40,292 nt of DNA from Deltaproteobacteria bacterium (GTDB taxonomy: Bacteria > Desulfobacterota > DSM-4660 > Desulfatiglandales > HGW-15), in contig JAFGFY010000040.1 in the NCBI GenBank assembly GCA_016930795.1, positions 1 to 40,292 on the forward strand. Reading direction: 5' to 3'. Below the pieces are notes generated by a model. The model ran no database searches. It worked only from the letters and a program-made list of their open reading frames with translations, and was not told where the DNA came from. How positions within the stretch are numbered: position 1 is the stretch's first letter; each line of letters starts with the position of its first letter. The translations under genes were made by a program, and so were the position numbers. This document shows, one piece after another, positions 8,548 to 16,946 of this stretch.

Positions 8548-8690
8548 GAGACCTTTGAAAAACGCCCCATTTTGCCCAATCTCGGCGTCAGGCTCAAATT
8601 CTAATCCTCGAAATACTTAAAGGTATTCCTGTGGTTTGAATTCTCGCCTTTCTTGACCTTGAGCAAAATTGAGCATTTTTCAAAGGTCTC
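8548..8690. repeat. MITE-like inverted repeat, 143 bp
   Basis: It begins gagacctttgaaaaa and ends with the exact inverse tttttcaaaggtctc (15 bp perfect). The pairing continues imperfectly inward for about 35 bases on each side (cgccccattttgcccaa against ttgagcaaaattgagca). The centre folds as aatac/gtatt. It begins one base after the stop of the PP-loop gene. No protein is encoded. Similar sequences are, from memory, common in Desulfobacterota genomes. It may also act as a transcript-end hairpin. Confidence 0.75.
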
Positions 8691-8725
8691 ATACAGGCTG
8701 AAAGCTGAAGGCTAATGGCTAAAGG

Positions 8726-9574
8726 TTAGAGCCTGAGAAGCCTAGCCATAAAGGATCTTTTGTTCATTTCATCGATCTTTTTTTCCATTTCATCAATGCG
8801 TCTTTGATAGACATCTATTTCCGCCTGGGCAGACAATGCCTGTTCATTGATTTCATGGATCACCAGGGTTAGGTCCAATACTCTGGCCATTTCCTGGCGA
8901 CTATAGTCGCCTTCTCTTATCAAATTTAATTCTTTGTTGATTCTCTCTTTTTCAGCATCGGCGTTTGAGACAATAGCCAGCTGTCCCTGAATGTGGCTTC
9001 GGTATTGGCTGATCTTATCGAGCAGATCTTTCTGGGAATCCATGCTTAGAAACAGAGAGGCAAAGACGACGAGCAAGATGGAGACCGCTATCGCCGCGAT
9101 TTTGACCGTTAGGGTGGAGAGAGCAAAGAGTTGATGCCCGATGGATTTGATCCATCCGGTGAGCGCCAGAACAGATTCGGCCTTTGAATAAGTGACGAGT
9201 TCCCCTTCCACCTGGCCCTCAATCGCCTCCAGGGCGTGTCCCATGACGTTGACAACATTCTCCAAATCCAACCCTAACGCTCCGGTTCGGCATTTTTTGA
9301 GTGTTTCTTTGTCAGGCTCATGCAGTTGTCGGACAATTCCTTGGAAATTCTCAATGACCTGATCAGTGTCCACTTCCTTTATGAATCGGCCCGGAAACTT
9401 TTTCTTTAGAAAAGAGATATCACTTTTGAGTTCTTCAAGATGGTTGCCGATGGCGAGACCGACCTTTTGCAGATAAACCTCTTCACAAAGGTGGGTGTTT
9501 GCCATGTTCAGCAAAAGGGCCATGTCCCTGATGCCATGCAGGCTTTTAGGCGTTTTATGGGTTTTTGCCGCCAT
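8726..9574 (-). CDS. Hypothetical membrane protein with C-terminal coiled coil
   Basis: I do not recognise the family. The product has about 282 residues (296 if a GTG at 9616 is used). A largely helical N-terminal region of about 150 residues precedes one strong membrane segment (TVKIAAIAVSILLVVFASLF, roughly residues 162-181). A long C-terminal region rich in Glu, Lys, Arg and Gln follows, with heptad-like spacing consistent with a coiled coil. It stands alone between two inverted-repeat elements and downstream of a terminator. Its shape suggests a signalling or scaffold role, but nothing here establishes one. Confidence 0.7.
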   Translation of the reverse strand: MAAKTHKTPKSLHGIRDMALLLNMANTHLCEEVYLQKVGLAIGNHLEELKSDISFLKKKFPGRFIKEVDTDQVIENFQGIVRQLHEPDKETLKKCRTGALGLDLENVVNVMGHALEAIEGQVEGELVTYSKAESVLALTGWIKSIGHQLFALSTLTVKIAAIAVSILLVVFASLFLSMDSQKDLLDKISQYRSHIQGQLAIVSNADAEKERINKELNLIREGDYSRQEMARVLDLTLVIHEINEQALSAQAEIDVYQRRIDEMEKKIDEMNKRSFMARLLRL

Positions 9575-9741
9575 GCTTCTTTTGCCTTTGCCCGAACCGC
9601 TTCTCCAACTCTTCACATAATCTTCAATTATATCATAGTGATAAACAACTTGCCACTATCTTTTGAAAATGGAGAAAAGGGAAAAAAGAAAGTTTTTTCA
9701 GCTAATGAGTACGATGGAAGGGAGAATATGCTCACGGCCTG

Positions 9742-9849
9742 GTCATTTTAGGATGTTAGAGTCGGGTGAACCCTCCCCCCCTCCACTGTTCCCCTCGCTC
9801 GCGCTCGGCGCCAGGGGGTGTCCCACACTCTCTAACATCATGAAATGAC
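9742..9849. repeat. Inverted-repeat element, 108 bp
   Basis: gtcattt..gatgttagag at the left end (9742-9762) is mirrored by ctctctaacatc..aaatgac at the right end (9826-9849) with about 17 of 20 matches. The interior is C-rich (ccctcccccc) and GC-rich (tcgctcgcgctcggcgcc). No coding. The 385-base gap 9617-10001 otherwise contains only the terminator at 9942-9979. Confidence 0.55.
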
Positions 9850-9941
9850 GAAGGCCTCCCGACAGTCATTCTGAAAAGATACCATGACCCCTTTCTAGAT
9901 CTAAAAGGGTTATATAATTAGGGTACTCATTACCGGAAGAA

Positions 9942-9979
9942 CAAAAAAGAGTCCCCTGCAAAAAACTGCAGGGAACTCT
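9942..9979 (-). terminator. Rho-independent terminator of the nuoE-to-nuoF operon
   Basis: On the minus strand a 7-bp perfect stem CCCTGCA/TGCAGGG with a T-rich loop is extended by AGAGT/ACTCT and followed by TTTTTT. It lies 23-60 bases after the stop of the NuoF-GltD gene and closes the nine-gene operon. Confidence 0.88.
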
Positions 9980-10001
9980 GAAGACCATCGTGTTTTCAGT
10001 A

Positions 10002-13000
10002 TTACACGCTCTCATCCAGCTTGACATCACAGCGAAGACAACGCGCGCACTCCTTTCTGGCCGTCTCCTCGTCATACCCCATTTCCACTTCTGCGGCGAA
10101 TTCCTTGATCCGGTCCGCGGGATCGAGTTTCGGCATCTCGGCCCTGGCCTGTTTGATGACTTCCTCAGGCACTTTCATGGTCACGTTGATGGTCTCCACA
10201 TATTGCTGATGAGGCTTATCCCCCCTCTTTTGTGCCAGGTATTTATCTATCTCTACCGCGGCTCGCTTGCCGTGTGCCAGGGCATCAACAACTCGGGCCG
10301 GTCCAGTGACGGCATCCCCCCCTGCAAAAATGCCGGGGATGTTCGTGACCAGAGTATGACGGTCTACACTTATGGTGTTCCACTTGGTGACAATGGATCC
10401 GGTAAAATCAAGATCCGGGGCTTGGCCAATGGCGGAAAAGACCGTGTCATATTCTTCACTGATGACGCAGCCCTCGATAGGGACCGGTCTTCGGCGTCCG
10501 CTTCGATCAAAATCCTTGAGTTCACATTCATCCATCTCAAGAATCAACTTGCCATTGCTCCGGGTTATGCCTTTGGGGGCTACAAGCTCTTTGAGCTTGA
10601 CACCCTCGGCCAGGGCATCCATGACTTCCTCTTCATCAGCGGGCATGTCTTTTCTTGCGCGCCTGTAGGCAATGGTTACATCCGCCCCCAGCCTCCGGCA
10701 GACCCTGGCGACGTCAATGGCCACATTTCCGCCACCCATGACGACAACCTTTTTTCCGGGATCCGGGGCGGTTCCCAATTCAATGTCTCTCAGAAATTCC
10801 GCGCCCCCTATCACACCGAGAAGGTCATCTCCGGGAATGCGGATGGGCAGGCTCCTATGGGCGCCCACGGCGACGAAGATCGCGTCAAATTCCTTTTGGA
10901 GTTGTTCCAGAGAGACGTCACGTCCCACCCTAGTGTTTTTCCTGACTTCGACACCTACGTCCAGAATGAAGTTGATCTCCTGATCCAGGATATCCCTGGG
11001 GAGACGATAAGCCGGTATCCCGTAACGAAGCATGCCGCCCAGATGAGGAAGCTCCTCAAAGATCGTGGGATTGTATCCCATCAAGGCCAGCTGGTAGGCG
11101 GCGGCGAGACCCCCCGGGCCTCCTCCGATAATAGCGATCTTTTCCTCCTTTGAAGAACCCTTCTTAACCGGCACGGTGAAACCCCTCTTGATGGCCATAT
11201 CCGCGGCGAATCGCTTGATCTTGGGGATACTCAAGGGCTCATCGGTTTGTCCTCTGAGACAGACTTCAGTACATGGGTGAGTGCAGACCCGACCACAGAC
11301 TCCGGGAAGGGGGTTTGTCTGATAAATCAAAGAGATGGCCTCCTCATAGCGCCCCTCTCCCACAAGAGAGAGGTAGCCGGGGACGTCTTGGCCGATGGGA
11401 CAGGCATTAATGCATTTGGCCTTGAAAAGGGCTGAGCAGACCCCTGCCTCGCAGTGCTTATGAAGGATATGGTCTTCATATTCGTGGCGAAAATATCTCA
11501 GGGTGGAAAGGACCGGGTTGGGAGCGGTTTGACCGAGACCGCAAAGGGATGAATCCTTGATGAAATAACACAGCTCCTCCAACGTGTCGATATCCTGCAT
11601 CTCCCCTTTCCCCTGGGTGATTCGATCAAGGATTTCCAGCATTCGCCGGGTGCCTTCACGGCATGGCGTACATTTGCCGCAGGACTCTTCCTGGCAGAAG
11701 TCAATGAAAAAACGGGCCATATCCACCATGCAGGATGCTTCGTCCATGACGATCATGCCGCCAGACCCCATAATGGCGCCCACTTTCGCGATCTCCTCGT
11801 AATCCGTCGGCGTATCCAGAAGATACCCAGGAATGCACCCTCCGGATGGCCCGCCCAATTGTACGGCCTTAAAGGATCTATTATTAGCAATGCCCCCACC
11901 AATCTCATAGATGATGCTCTTGAGCGTGGTCCCCATGGGAACCTCCACAAGACCGATGTTGTTGACGGCCCCTGTCAGGGCGAATACCTTGGTTCCCTTA
12001 CTGTTTTCCGTCCCCAAGCTGGCATACCATTCTCCCCCTCTTAGGATAATCTGAGGAATATTGGCCAGTGTTTCCACATTATTGAGCACGCTGGGCTTTT
12101 TCCATAACCCGGCGACCGCTGGAAAGGGAGGCCGAGGCCGGGGCATCCCCCTTTTTCCCTCAATGGAGTGCATAAGGGCGGTCTCTTCACCACATACAAA
12201 GGCCCCGGCACCCTGGTAGATCTCAAGGTCAAAGTCAAACCCCGTGTCGAGAATATCTTTGCCCAGGAGTCCGTATTCTCTGGCCTGAGTAATGGCGATA
12301 TCCAGACGTCGAAGGGCCAAAGGATACTCTGCACGGCAGTAGATGTATCCGTGATGGGCGCCGATGGCCTTGGCCGCGATGATCATGCCTTCCACCACGG
12401 CGTGGGGATCTGCTTCCAGGACGCTTCTATCCATGAATGCGCCGGGATCGCCTTCATCCGCGTTGCAGAGGACATATTTAACATCTCCAACCGATTTGCC
12501 GGCGAATTCCCATTTCATTCCCGTGGGAAAACCGGCGCCGCCTCGGCCCCTGATCCCCGACGTCTTTATCTCATGAATGATCTCTTCGGGCTTCATATCC
12601 TGCAATGCCTTGGCCGCCGCAAGATATCCGTCTTGAGCGATGTATTCATCAATGTTCTCGGCGTCCACTTTCCCCTTGTTCCTCAAGACACGTAAGACCT
12701 GTTTTGAGAAAAAAGGAATATCATCCAGGCTGGGAATGGTCTCGGCAGAGGCCGGCTCTTTGTAGAACAGCCGTTCCACCGGTCTTCCTTTGAGAAAATG
12801 TTCTTCCACCAGTTCGGGTATATCCTCCGGCTTCAGTTTTTGATAAAAGATGTTGCCGGGCTGGACGACCATCACGGGGCCCTGGGCACAAAACCCGTTA
12901 CATCCGGTGACGATGATCTGAATTTCCCTATGAAGATCTCTTTTGACAATCTCTTGTGCAAGTGCCTCTTTGACTTTAGCGGCACCCGATGCCTCGCACC

Positions 13001-13043
13001 CTGTGCCCCCACAGATCATCAGGTGTGATCGAAACGAACTCAT
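10002..13043 (-). CDS. NuoF-type NADH dehydrogenase fused to GltD-type FAD/NAD(P) oxidoreductase
   Basis: A 1013-residue fusion flavoprotein. The N-terminal thioredoxin-like 2Fe-2S domain has Cys11, Cys16, Cys48 and Cys52. The NuoF/HydB core (about 140-560) shows GRGGAGFPTG, the NADH/FMN element GAGAFVCGEETAL, an SLBB region, and the 4Fe-4S motif SCGKCTPCREG with a distal Cys in SSLCGLGQ. From about 580 a GltD/NfnB-like half begins: CINACPIGQDVPGY and CGRVCTHPC for 4Fe-4S binding, GGGPGGLAAAYQLA for FAD, GGGNVAIDVARVC for NAD(P), and a terminal CARCLRCD. The architecture points to electron transfer between NAD(P)H and ferredoxin-type carriers, as in bifurcating hydrogenase or formate dehydrogenase complexes (inference). 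AAGGAGG lies six bases before ATG 13043. It is the last gene of the operon, and no catalytic hydrogenase follows it. Confidence 0.93.
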   Translation of the reverse strand: MSSFRSHLMICGGTGCEASGAAKVKEALAQEIVKRDLHREIQIIVTGCNGFCAQGPVMVVQPGNIFYQKLKPEDIPELVEEHFLKGRPVERLFYKEPASAETIPSLDDIPFFSKQVLRVLRNKGKVDAENIDEYIAQDGYLAAAKALQDMKPEEIIHEIKTSGIRGRGGAGFPTGMKWEFAGKSVGDVKYVLCNADEGDPGAFMDRSVLEADPHAVVEGMIIAAKAIGAHHGYIYCRAEYPLALRRLDIAITQAREYGLLGKDILDTGFDFDLEIYQGAGAFVCGEETALMHSIEGKRGMPRPRPPFPAVAGLWKKPSVLNNVETLANIPQIILRGGEWYASLGTENSKGTKVFALTGAVNNIGLVEVPMGTTLKSIIYEIGGGIANNRSFKAVQLGGPSGGCIPGYLLDTPTDYEEIAKVGAIMGSGGMIVMDEASCMVDMARFFIDFCQEESCGKCTPCREGTRRMLEILDRITQGKGEMQDIDTLEELCYFIKDSSLCGLGQTAPNPVLSTLRYFRHEYEDHILHKHCEAGVCSALFKAKCINACPIGQDVPGYLSLVGEGRYEEAISLIYQTNPLPGVCGRVCTHPCTEVCLRGQTDEPLSIPKIKRFAADMAIKRGFTVPVKKGSSKEEKIAIIGGGPGGLAAAYQLALMGYNPTIFEELPHLGGMLRYGIPAYRLPRDILDQEINFILDVGVEVRKNTRVGRDVSLEQLQKEFDAIFVAVGAHRSLPIRIPGDDLLGVIGGAEFLRDIELGTAPDPGKKVVVMGGGNVAIDVARVCRRLGADVTIAYRRARKDMPADEEEVMDALAEGVKLKELVAPKGITRSNGKLILEMDECELKDFDRSGRRRPVPIEGCVISEEYDTVFSAIGQAPDLDFTGSIVTKWNTISVDRHTLVTNIPGIFAGGDAVTGPARVVDALAHGKRAAVEIDKYLAQKRGDKPHQQYVETINVTMKVPEEVIKQARAEMPKLDPADRIKEFAAEVEMGYDEETARKECARCLRCDVKLDESV

Positions 13044-13137
13044 TCTATACCTCCTTATTTAACCCGCCTGCAGTTAACGCTCTCAGCGAGAGGCTTCGCA
13101 AGGCTTTTATCCGTCCTATTCAGTCCCGATTGCTTTT

Positions 13138-13506
13138 TCAACCTCTTGCCAAAGCAAACTCCGTCTGGACCTCTCCGGCCAGGACATGCCTCTTGAAAAC
13201 CTGACGCATCTTATTGGCATCCATATGTTGGTACACGACGGGTTTTTGGCCTTCTATTTCAATCGTCACATTCGGTTCGCTGCTGCACATCCCCATGCAG
13301 CCGGAATTCATGACTCGAATGTCCTGTCTGTCCGTCTCCGCCATCTGCTCCAGGAGGGCATCCATCACCTCCCTGGCACCAGCCGCGATACCGCAGGTCC
13401 CCATGTGAACCGTAATCTTTACACTTGAACCTCCCCCACGAAGGGCTGTATCTTTCCGGACTTTATCCTTGATCTTCTTGAGGTCTTCAATGGTCAGCTT
13501 AGCCAT
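13138..13506 (-). CDS. Thioredoxin-like 2Fe-2S ferredoxin (NuoE C-terminal-like)
   Basis: A 122-residue small ferredoxin of the type that accompanies HydB/NuoF proteins and probably passes electrons to the flavin subunit. Visible motifs are VHMGTCGIAAGARE (Cys38) and NSGCMGMCSSEP (Cys70, Cys74). The usual second cysteine of the first pair is Ala42, so only three thiol ligands are apparent, a trait of this subgroup. Start ATG 13506 is set by GGAGG seven bases upstream; the frame opens further upstream without a better site. It precedes the NuoF-GltD gene by 94 bases. Confidence 0.87.
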   Translation of the reverse strand: MAKLTIEDLKKIKDKVRKDTALRGGGSSVKITVHMGTCGIAAGAREVMDALLEQMAETDRQDIRVMNSGCMGMCSSEPNVTIEIEGQKPVVYQHMDANKMRQVFKRHVLAGEVQTEFALARG

Positions 13507-13586
13507 ATTTCTTCCTCCCCTATGATTTCGCCTTTGGTATTTCAAGAAACAAAGACGTTTTCTGTTTACCGAAGGATAATGGTCGT

Positions 13587-14144
13587 TTAAGAGCTTTGCT
13601 CTCCAGCTTTCCGCCCTTCTAGGAATTTTCGAATCGTGCGGGCAACGTGGGTCATCACCTCAGGGTGATAAATAGGCACGTCATCAAGCTCCTTCTTTAT
13701 TTGACGCGTGTCCATTTCAAATCTGTCCCCATCAGCCTCATGGGTATAAACAAAATCAACCTCGGGGTGTGTCATGATCAGGCTGGTTAAAGAGCCTGCC
13801 ATGTCTCCCAGAGGGGGTGTGTCAATGTGATCCGTTCGAAAGGAGGCACGGACCATGGTTCCCTCCCCCTGTTTTGAACAGATATCAAACTCGCCGTCAC
13901 ACCTCTTGGCGGATTCCTTGAACAGGGATAGCCCCAATCCCACCCGCCGCGTCGCGCGTGTGGTGACAAAGGGATCGGTAATCTGTTCAAGCATGCTGTC
14001 CGGAATCCCCCGACCATTGTCTTTGATAGAGATTCGGAGGATCTTTTCTTCGTCGTCTTCCTCAATGGACAGGGTGATCAGACTCGCTTCGGCGTCCAGG
14101 CCGTTCTCGATAATATCCATGATATGGAGGGCGATCTCACGCAA
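13587..14144 (-). CDS. GHKL ATPase domain protein (histidine-kinase-like)
   Basis: A 185-residue protein made mostly of one GHKL ATP-binding domain: N box DIIENGLDAEAS, G1 box IKDNGRGIPDSM, F box DPFVTT, G2 box GLGLSL, and a C-terminal GEGTMVRASF. There is no phosphoacceptor His domain, sensor or receiver, so it may act like an anti-sigma-type kinase or as half of a split kinase. The C-terminal 70 residues are unassigned. Start TTG 14144, with GGAGG upstream, overlaps the PHP gene by eight bases, implying translational coupling. It is the second GHKL protein of this operon. Confidence 0.88.
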   Translation of the reverse strand: MREIALHIMDIIENGLDAEASLITLSIEEDDEEKILRISIKDNGRGIPDSMLEQITDPFVTTRATRRVGLGLSLFKESAKRCDGEFDICSKQGEGTMVRASFRTDHIDTPPLGDMAGSLTSLIMTHPEVDFVYTHEADGDRFEMDTRQIKKELDDVPIYHPEVMTHVARTIRKFLEGRKAGEQSS

Positions 14145-14880
14145 TCAGGCCCTCCACCTTTCTTCCCGATTCGCCCAAAAGGGCCATTCGTATCTCATCA
14201 AAATCCGGACTCTCCATGAGAAACCGGGTGGATATACGGCCCACATCAGATATGAAATGGGCATCGGAGAAACTCACGACAGAGAATCTTTCTATGCCGG
14301 GAATTTGCTGCTTTCCGGCCTCCCATTTGTCGGGACGCGAGATTTCGAGTGCATCCACTTCCAAATCAGGAGGAATAAAACCCAACTGGCTGGGTACGCT
14401 GAAGCTTGGCCGGTCCACATGACTGGCGATACTGAGCCCTCCCAACCTGTGTACTTCCCGGATGATATCAGAGAGTTTCAGATCCACCGCCCCGATCAGC
14501 AAGCGATCATTGAACCCTTCCACTTCGTCCCATTCGTTTGCCACCACCTGGTCACCAAAAAGCTCCGCTCGGTTGGTCCCTTTGAGGTGTTCATAGACCA
14601 TACTCTGCATCAGATAGACCTTTTCCACGCTTTCAAAGATGGCCAGTGAATGGACTTCCTCTATCGAGTTGATTTCCATTCCAGGCAGTACCCGAAGATC
14701 GCATCGGGTCGCGGCACGAATGGATGCCTCTACGTTTTCAGCGGAGTTATGGTCACAAATCGCAATGATATCCAGACCCCGCTCGAGGCTCTTTCCTACC
14801 ACAGCCTTTGGACTCATATCCAGTTCCGCACACGGTGACAAACAGGTGTGGATATGGAGGTCGGCCTTAAAAAATTTCAT
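14137..14880 (-). CDS. PHP-domain phosphoesterase
   Basis: A 247-residue PHP protein of the trpH/YciV-like class, a metal-dependent phosphoesterase or nuclease fold. Metal-ligand motifs are ADLHIHTCLSPC at the N-terminus, ICDHNSAEN, GMEINS, SHVDRP and FSDAHFISDVG. The natural substrate (nucleoside bisphosphate, oligonucleotide or phosphoprotein) cannot be read from sequence. Its start overlaps the stop of the DRTGG gene (ATGA-type overlap) and its end overlaps the GHKL ATPase gene. PHP proteins recur next to bifurcating hydrogenase genes in anaerobes, which suggests a regulatory role there (inference). Confidence 0.9.
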   Translation of the reverse strand: MKFFKADLHIHTCLSPCAELDMSPKAVVGKSLERGLDIIAICDHNSAENVEASIRAATRCDLRVLPGMEINSIEEVHSLAIFESVEKVYLMQSMVYEHLKGTNRAELFGDQVVANEWDEVEGFNDRLLIGAVDLKLSDIIREVHRLGGLSIASHVDRPSFSVPSQLGFIPPDLEVDALEISRPDKWEAGKQQIPGIERFSVVSFSDAHFISDVGRISTRFLMESPDFDEIRMALLGESGRKVEGLIA

Positions 14881-15224
14881 ACCTCTGTCTTGCCAATGCC
14901 TGCGCCATAAATTTGGCCGGCCAATTGGTAGGCCGTTGAAGATGACAGCAGGATGGGGAGTCCTTCTTCCTTAGCCTTAGCCTTGGTATTCTCGTCGGGA
15001 AGTCGTCCGTTCACCAAGATGATGGCGGCCATCTCTTTAAGCACAGCCACCGCCACAATATTCTGGTGGGACTGGATAGTCAACCATATATGGCCCTCCA
15101 TAGCGTTGGCCATGACGTCGCTCAGCAGGTCCCCACAATACCCCCCCTTTACTTCTCGCTCCAGGCCTATCTCTCCTGTTGCCACATCCAAGTGAAAAAG
15201 GCCCTGAATATCCCTAACATTCAC
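14877..15224 (-). CDS. DRTGG-domain protein (second copy)
   Basis: A 115-residue single-domain DRTGG protein, the ligand-binding fold otherwise found beside CBS domains and in phosphotransacetylase N-termini. The core is GGYCGDLLSDVMANAMEGHI and AAIILVNGRLPDENTKAKA. GTG 15224 is chosen because GGGAGG lies six bases upstream and the product then starts MNVRDIQGLFHLD, matching family N-termini; a longer frame from 15263 lacks such a site. It overlaps the hydrogenase-like gene by 11 bases and the PHP gene by four. It is paralogous to the DRTGG gene at 16947. Confidence 0.86.
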   Translation of the reverse strand: MNVRDIQGLFHLDVATGEIGLEREVKGGYCGDLLSDVMANAMEGHIWLTIQSHQNIVAVAVLKEMAAIILVNGRLPDENTKAKAKEEGLPILLSSSTAYQLAGQIYGAGIGKTEV

Positions 15225-16518
15225 GAGCAACCTCCCTTCGCCCCCGATCCTGTCGGCATACACAGTCTTCGAGTCGAGCTATACCGTCAACCACATCTTC
15301 CGCGAAGGTTCTGCAATCAGGGGAACCGCACGCCCCGCATTCAATCCCCGGCAGTTTCCGTATGAGGTCTTCTATCTTATTTTGTCGCTCGATATTCTCG
15401 GAAATAGAGAGCCGGGGGCTTCCGCTTTCCAGAGGTACACGTTTCCACTGACTCCGAAACCATCCCTCGTTATAAAGCTTGAGCACGTAATTGTATTTGA
15501 CCCGTCTTTCTTCGCCGAACATGCGGACAAGTCTTTCGATCAAATGTTTTGCCTGATACCGATCAGCTACGGTGAAGGGACCGCCGATACATCCCTCGGT
15601 ACAGACCCGAAGCTCGAGGAATTCAAGGTCCTCGAGGAGTCCCATTTCCACCTTCTTCAGATAACGAATACTCTCATGTAGTCCTGATACCGCAAGGCTT
15701 TGGGCATTGAGCGCGGCGATTTCACCCCCCGACTTGCCCCAGCCTACACCTACACCGCCGGAGTAGTGAAGGACCCTATCCTGTTCCATGGCCTGTTCTT
15801 GGGCCTTTTGCCTTATGCGTTCATGGATAGCCGAAATCCCGATAGCCCTATCCTTGTTTGATGCGTCATGCAAAGAGTGCTCCATGAGCTGACTCGACAT
15901 GGCCGGACAGGGTGTAATGTGCAGAAGACTGACATCTTCAGGCCTGCACTTGTTCTTATCTGAAAAACGTCTCTTCGCTTCTCTCGTGACGATCTCACGG
16001 GGTGTCGCCAGCGGCACAATATGTTCCAGGAGAGAAGGAAAACGATAGGCAATGAGGCGTTCCACAACCGGGCAGATTGCAGAGATCAGCGGAAACTTAG
16101 GCTCCGGCTTTTTTCGTTCCTCCCTGATGTACAGCTCCAATGCAAAATTGTATATCTCACTGGTATATGACTGGTCATGGACATAGCCGTACCCCATGGC
16201 CCTTAGTCCCAGAAGGATGTCATTTGGAAGAAAACCTGCTCCAAACTGGGAATAGAGCACCGAGGAAGGGCTCACCACGTAATGCTCCCCATTCTTCAAA
16301 TCGGAATAGGGCGGGGTTACCCCCTTTACCGCTCCTCTAGGGCAGACACGAACACATTCGAGACAATCGACACAAACCCCTTGAATGCGGGCAAGTCCGT
16401 CTCTCACACGTATGGCCTTGGTTGGACACGCCTTCATGCACAAGACGCAACCATTGCATAGGGTCTCATCAATTTGCACGGAGGAACCCCGACTCAGTGT
16501 GTGAGTGAGTTCAGCCAA
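15214..16518 (-). CDS. Hydrogenase-like iron-sulfur protein (HydS-type, probably non-catalytic)
   Basis: A 434-residue protein with an N-terminal 2x[4Fe-4S] ferredoxin (Cys21, 24, 27, 31 and 49, 52, 55, 59), a central region related to the [FeFe]-hydrogenase H-cluster domain, and a C-terminal 4Fe-4S domain (Cys394, 397, 402, 419). H-cluster positions are altered: L1 is SAICP (Cys149; the first Cys of TSCCP is Ile), L2 is TPCPAMS (Cys204; the Lys of PCxxK is absent), L3 is RVCTEGCIGGP (Cys306, Cys310). Cluster-binding cysteines survive while proton-transfer and cyanide-anchoring residues do not. A sensor or electron-relay role therefore seems likelier than H2 turnover. TTG 16518 follows GGAGG by six bases and overlaps the RsbW-like stop by eight. 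Confidence 0.85.
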   Translation of the reverse strand: MAELTHTLSRGSSVQIDETLCNGCVLCMKACPTKAIRVRDGLARIQGVCVDCLECVRVCPRGAVKGVTPPYSDLKNGEHYVVSPSSVLYSQFGAGFLPNDILLGLRAMGYGYVHDQSYTSEIYNFALELYIREERKKPEPKFPLISAICPVVERLIAYRFPSLLEHIVPLATPREIVTREAKRRFSDKNKCRPEDVSLLHITPCPAMSSQLMEHSLHDASNKDRAIGISAIHERIRQKAQEQAMEQDRVLHYSGGVGVGWGKSGGEIAALNAQSLAVSGLHESIRYLKKVEMGLLEDLEFLELRVCTEGCIGGPFTVADRYQAKHLIERLVRMFGEERRVKYNYVLKLYNEGWFRSQWKRVPLESGSPRLSISENIERQNKIEDLIRKLPGIECGACGSPDCRTFAEDVVDGIARLEDCVCRQDRGRREVAREC

Positions 16519-16945
16519 AATCCCCCTCCAGTTCAAAACCGATATTCAGAGTAGTCCCATGTCCCTCCTCTGAATGAATTTCAATGCTATCCGCGCTCTC
16601 TTTGATGTTTGGAAGGCCCATTCCCGCCCCGAATCCCATTTCCCTGTGCTTGAGATTCGCCGTGGAATAGCCCGGTTTAAAGGCCAGTTCAATATCTTTA
16701 ATCCCCTTGCCTTGATCCGTAAAAACAAGGGTAACACTATTCGGGGACACCTTGAGTAGCGCTTCCCCGTCACCTCCGTGCATGACGACGTTCATCTCAG
16801 ACTCATAGGCGCATACCGAGATCCTTCGGATGAGAGCAGGGTTAAAACCAATGTGCTTAAGAATGCTTTGAATCTCCAGAGATACTTCACCGGCATTGAC
16901 AAAGTCATTGGCTCTGATCGTGAATCTTCTCTCCAGATCGGGCAT
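16511..16945 (-). CDS. RsbW-like GHKL serine kinase / anti-sigma regulator
   Basis: A 144-residue protein consisting of one GHKL ATPase domain of the RsbW/SpoIIAB kind: YESEMNVVMHGG (N box), VFTDQGKGIKD (G1 box), GAGMGLPNIKESAD (G2 box) and GHGTTLNIGF at the end. Such proteins bind sigma factors or STAS-domain antagonists and phosphorylate the latter on serine. No STAS protein or sigma factor is in this operon, so the partner is unknown. It starts one base after the first DRTGG gene and overlaps the hydrogenase-like gene by eight bases. An RsbW-like gene beside a HydS gene recurs in hydrogenase loci of anaerobes. Confidence 0.9.
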   Translation of the reverse strand: MPDLERRFTIRANDFVNAGEVSLEIQSILKHIGFNPALIRRISVCAYESEMNVVMHGGDGEALLKVSPNSVTLVFTDQGKGIKDIELAFKPGYSTANLKHREMGFGAGMGLPNIKESADSIEIHSEEGHGTTLNIGFELEGDFG

Positions 16946-16946
16946 A

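Noticed and set aside
9990-11153. A 387-codon open frame on the plus strand, antisense to the NuoF-GltD gene
   Set aside because: The opposite strand encodes a multi-motif flavoprotein without interruption; the plus-strand product has no recognisable domain and is a by-product of codon bias.
13855-14649. A 264-codon plus-strand frame across the GHKL and PHP genes
   Set aside because: Antisense to two well-supported genes with catalytic motifs; no ribosome site or family match.
15214-16518. Catalytic [FeFe]-hydrogenase
   Set aside because: The first Cys of L1 and the Lys of L2 are absent, so the diiron site and proton path are not supported; called sensor-like instead.
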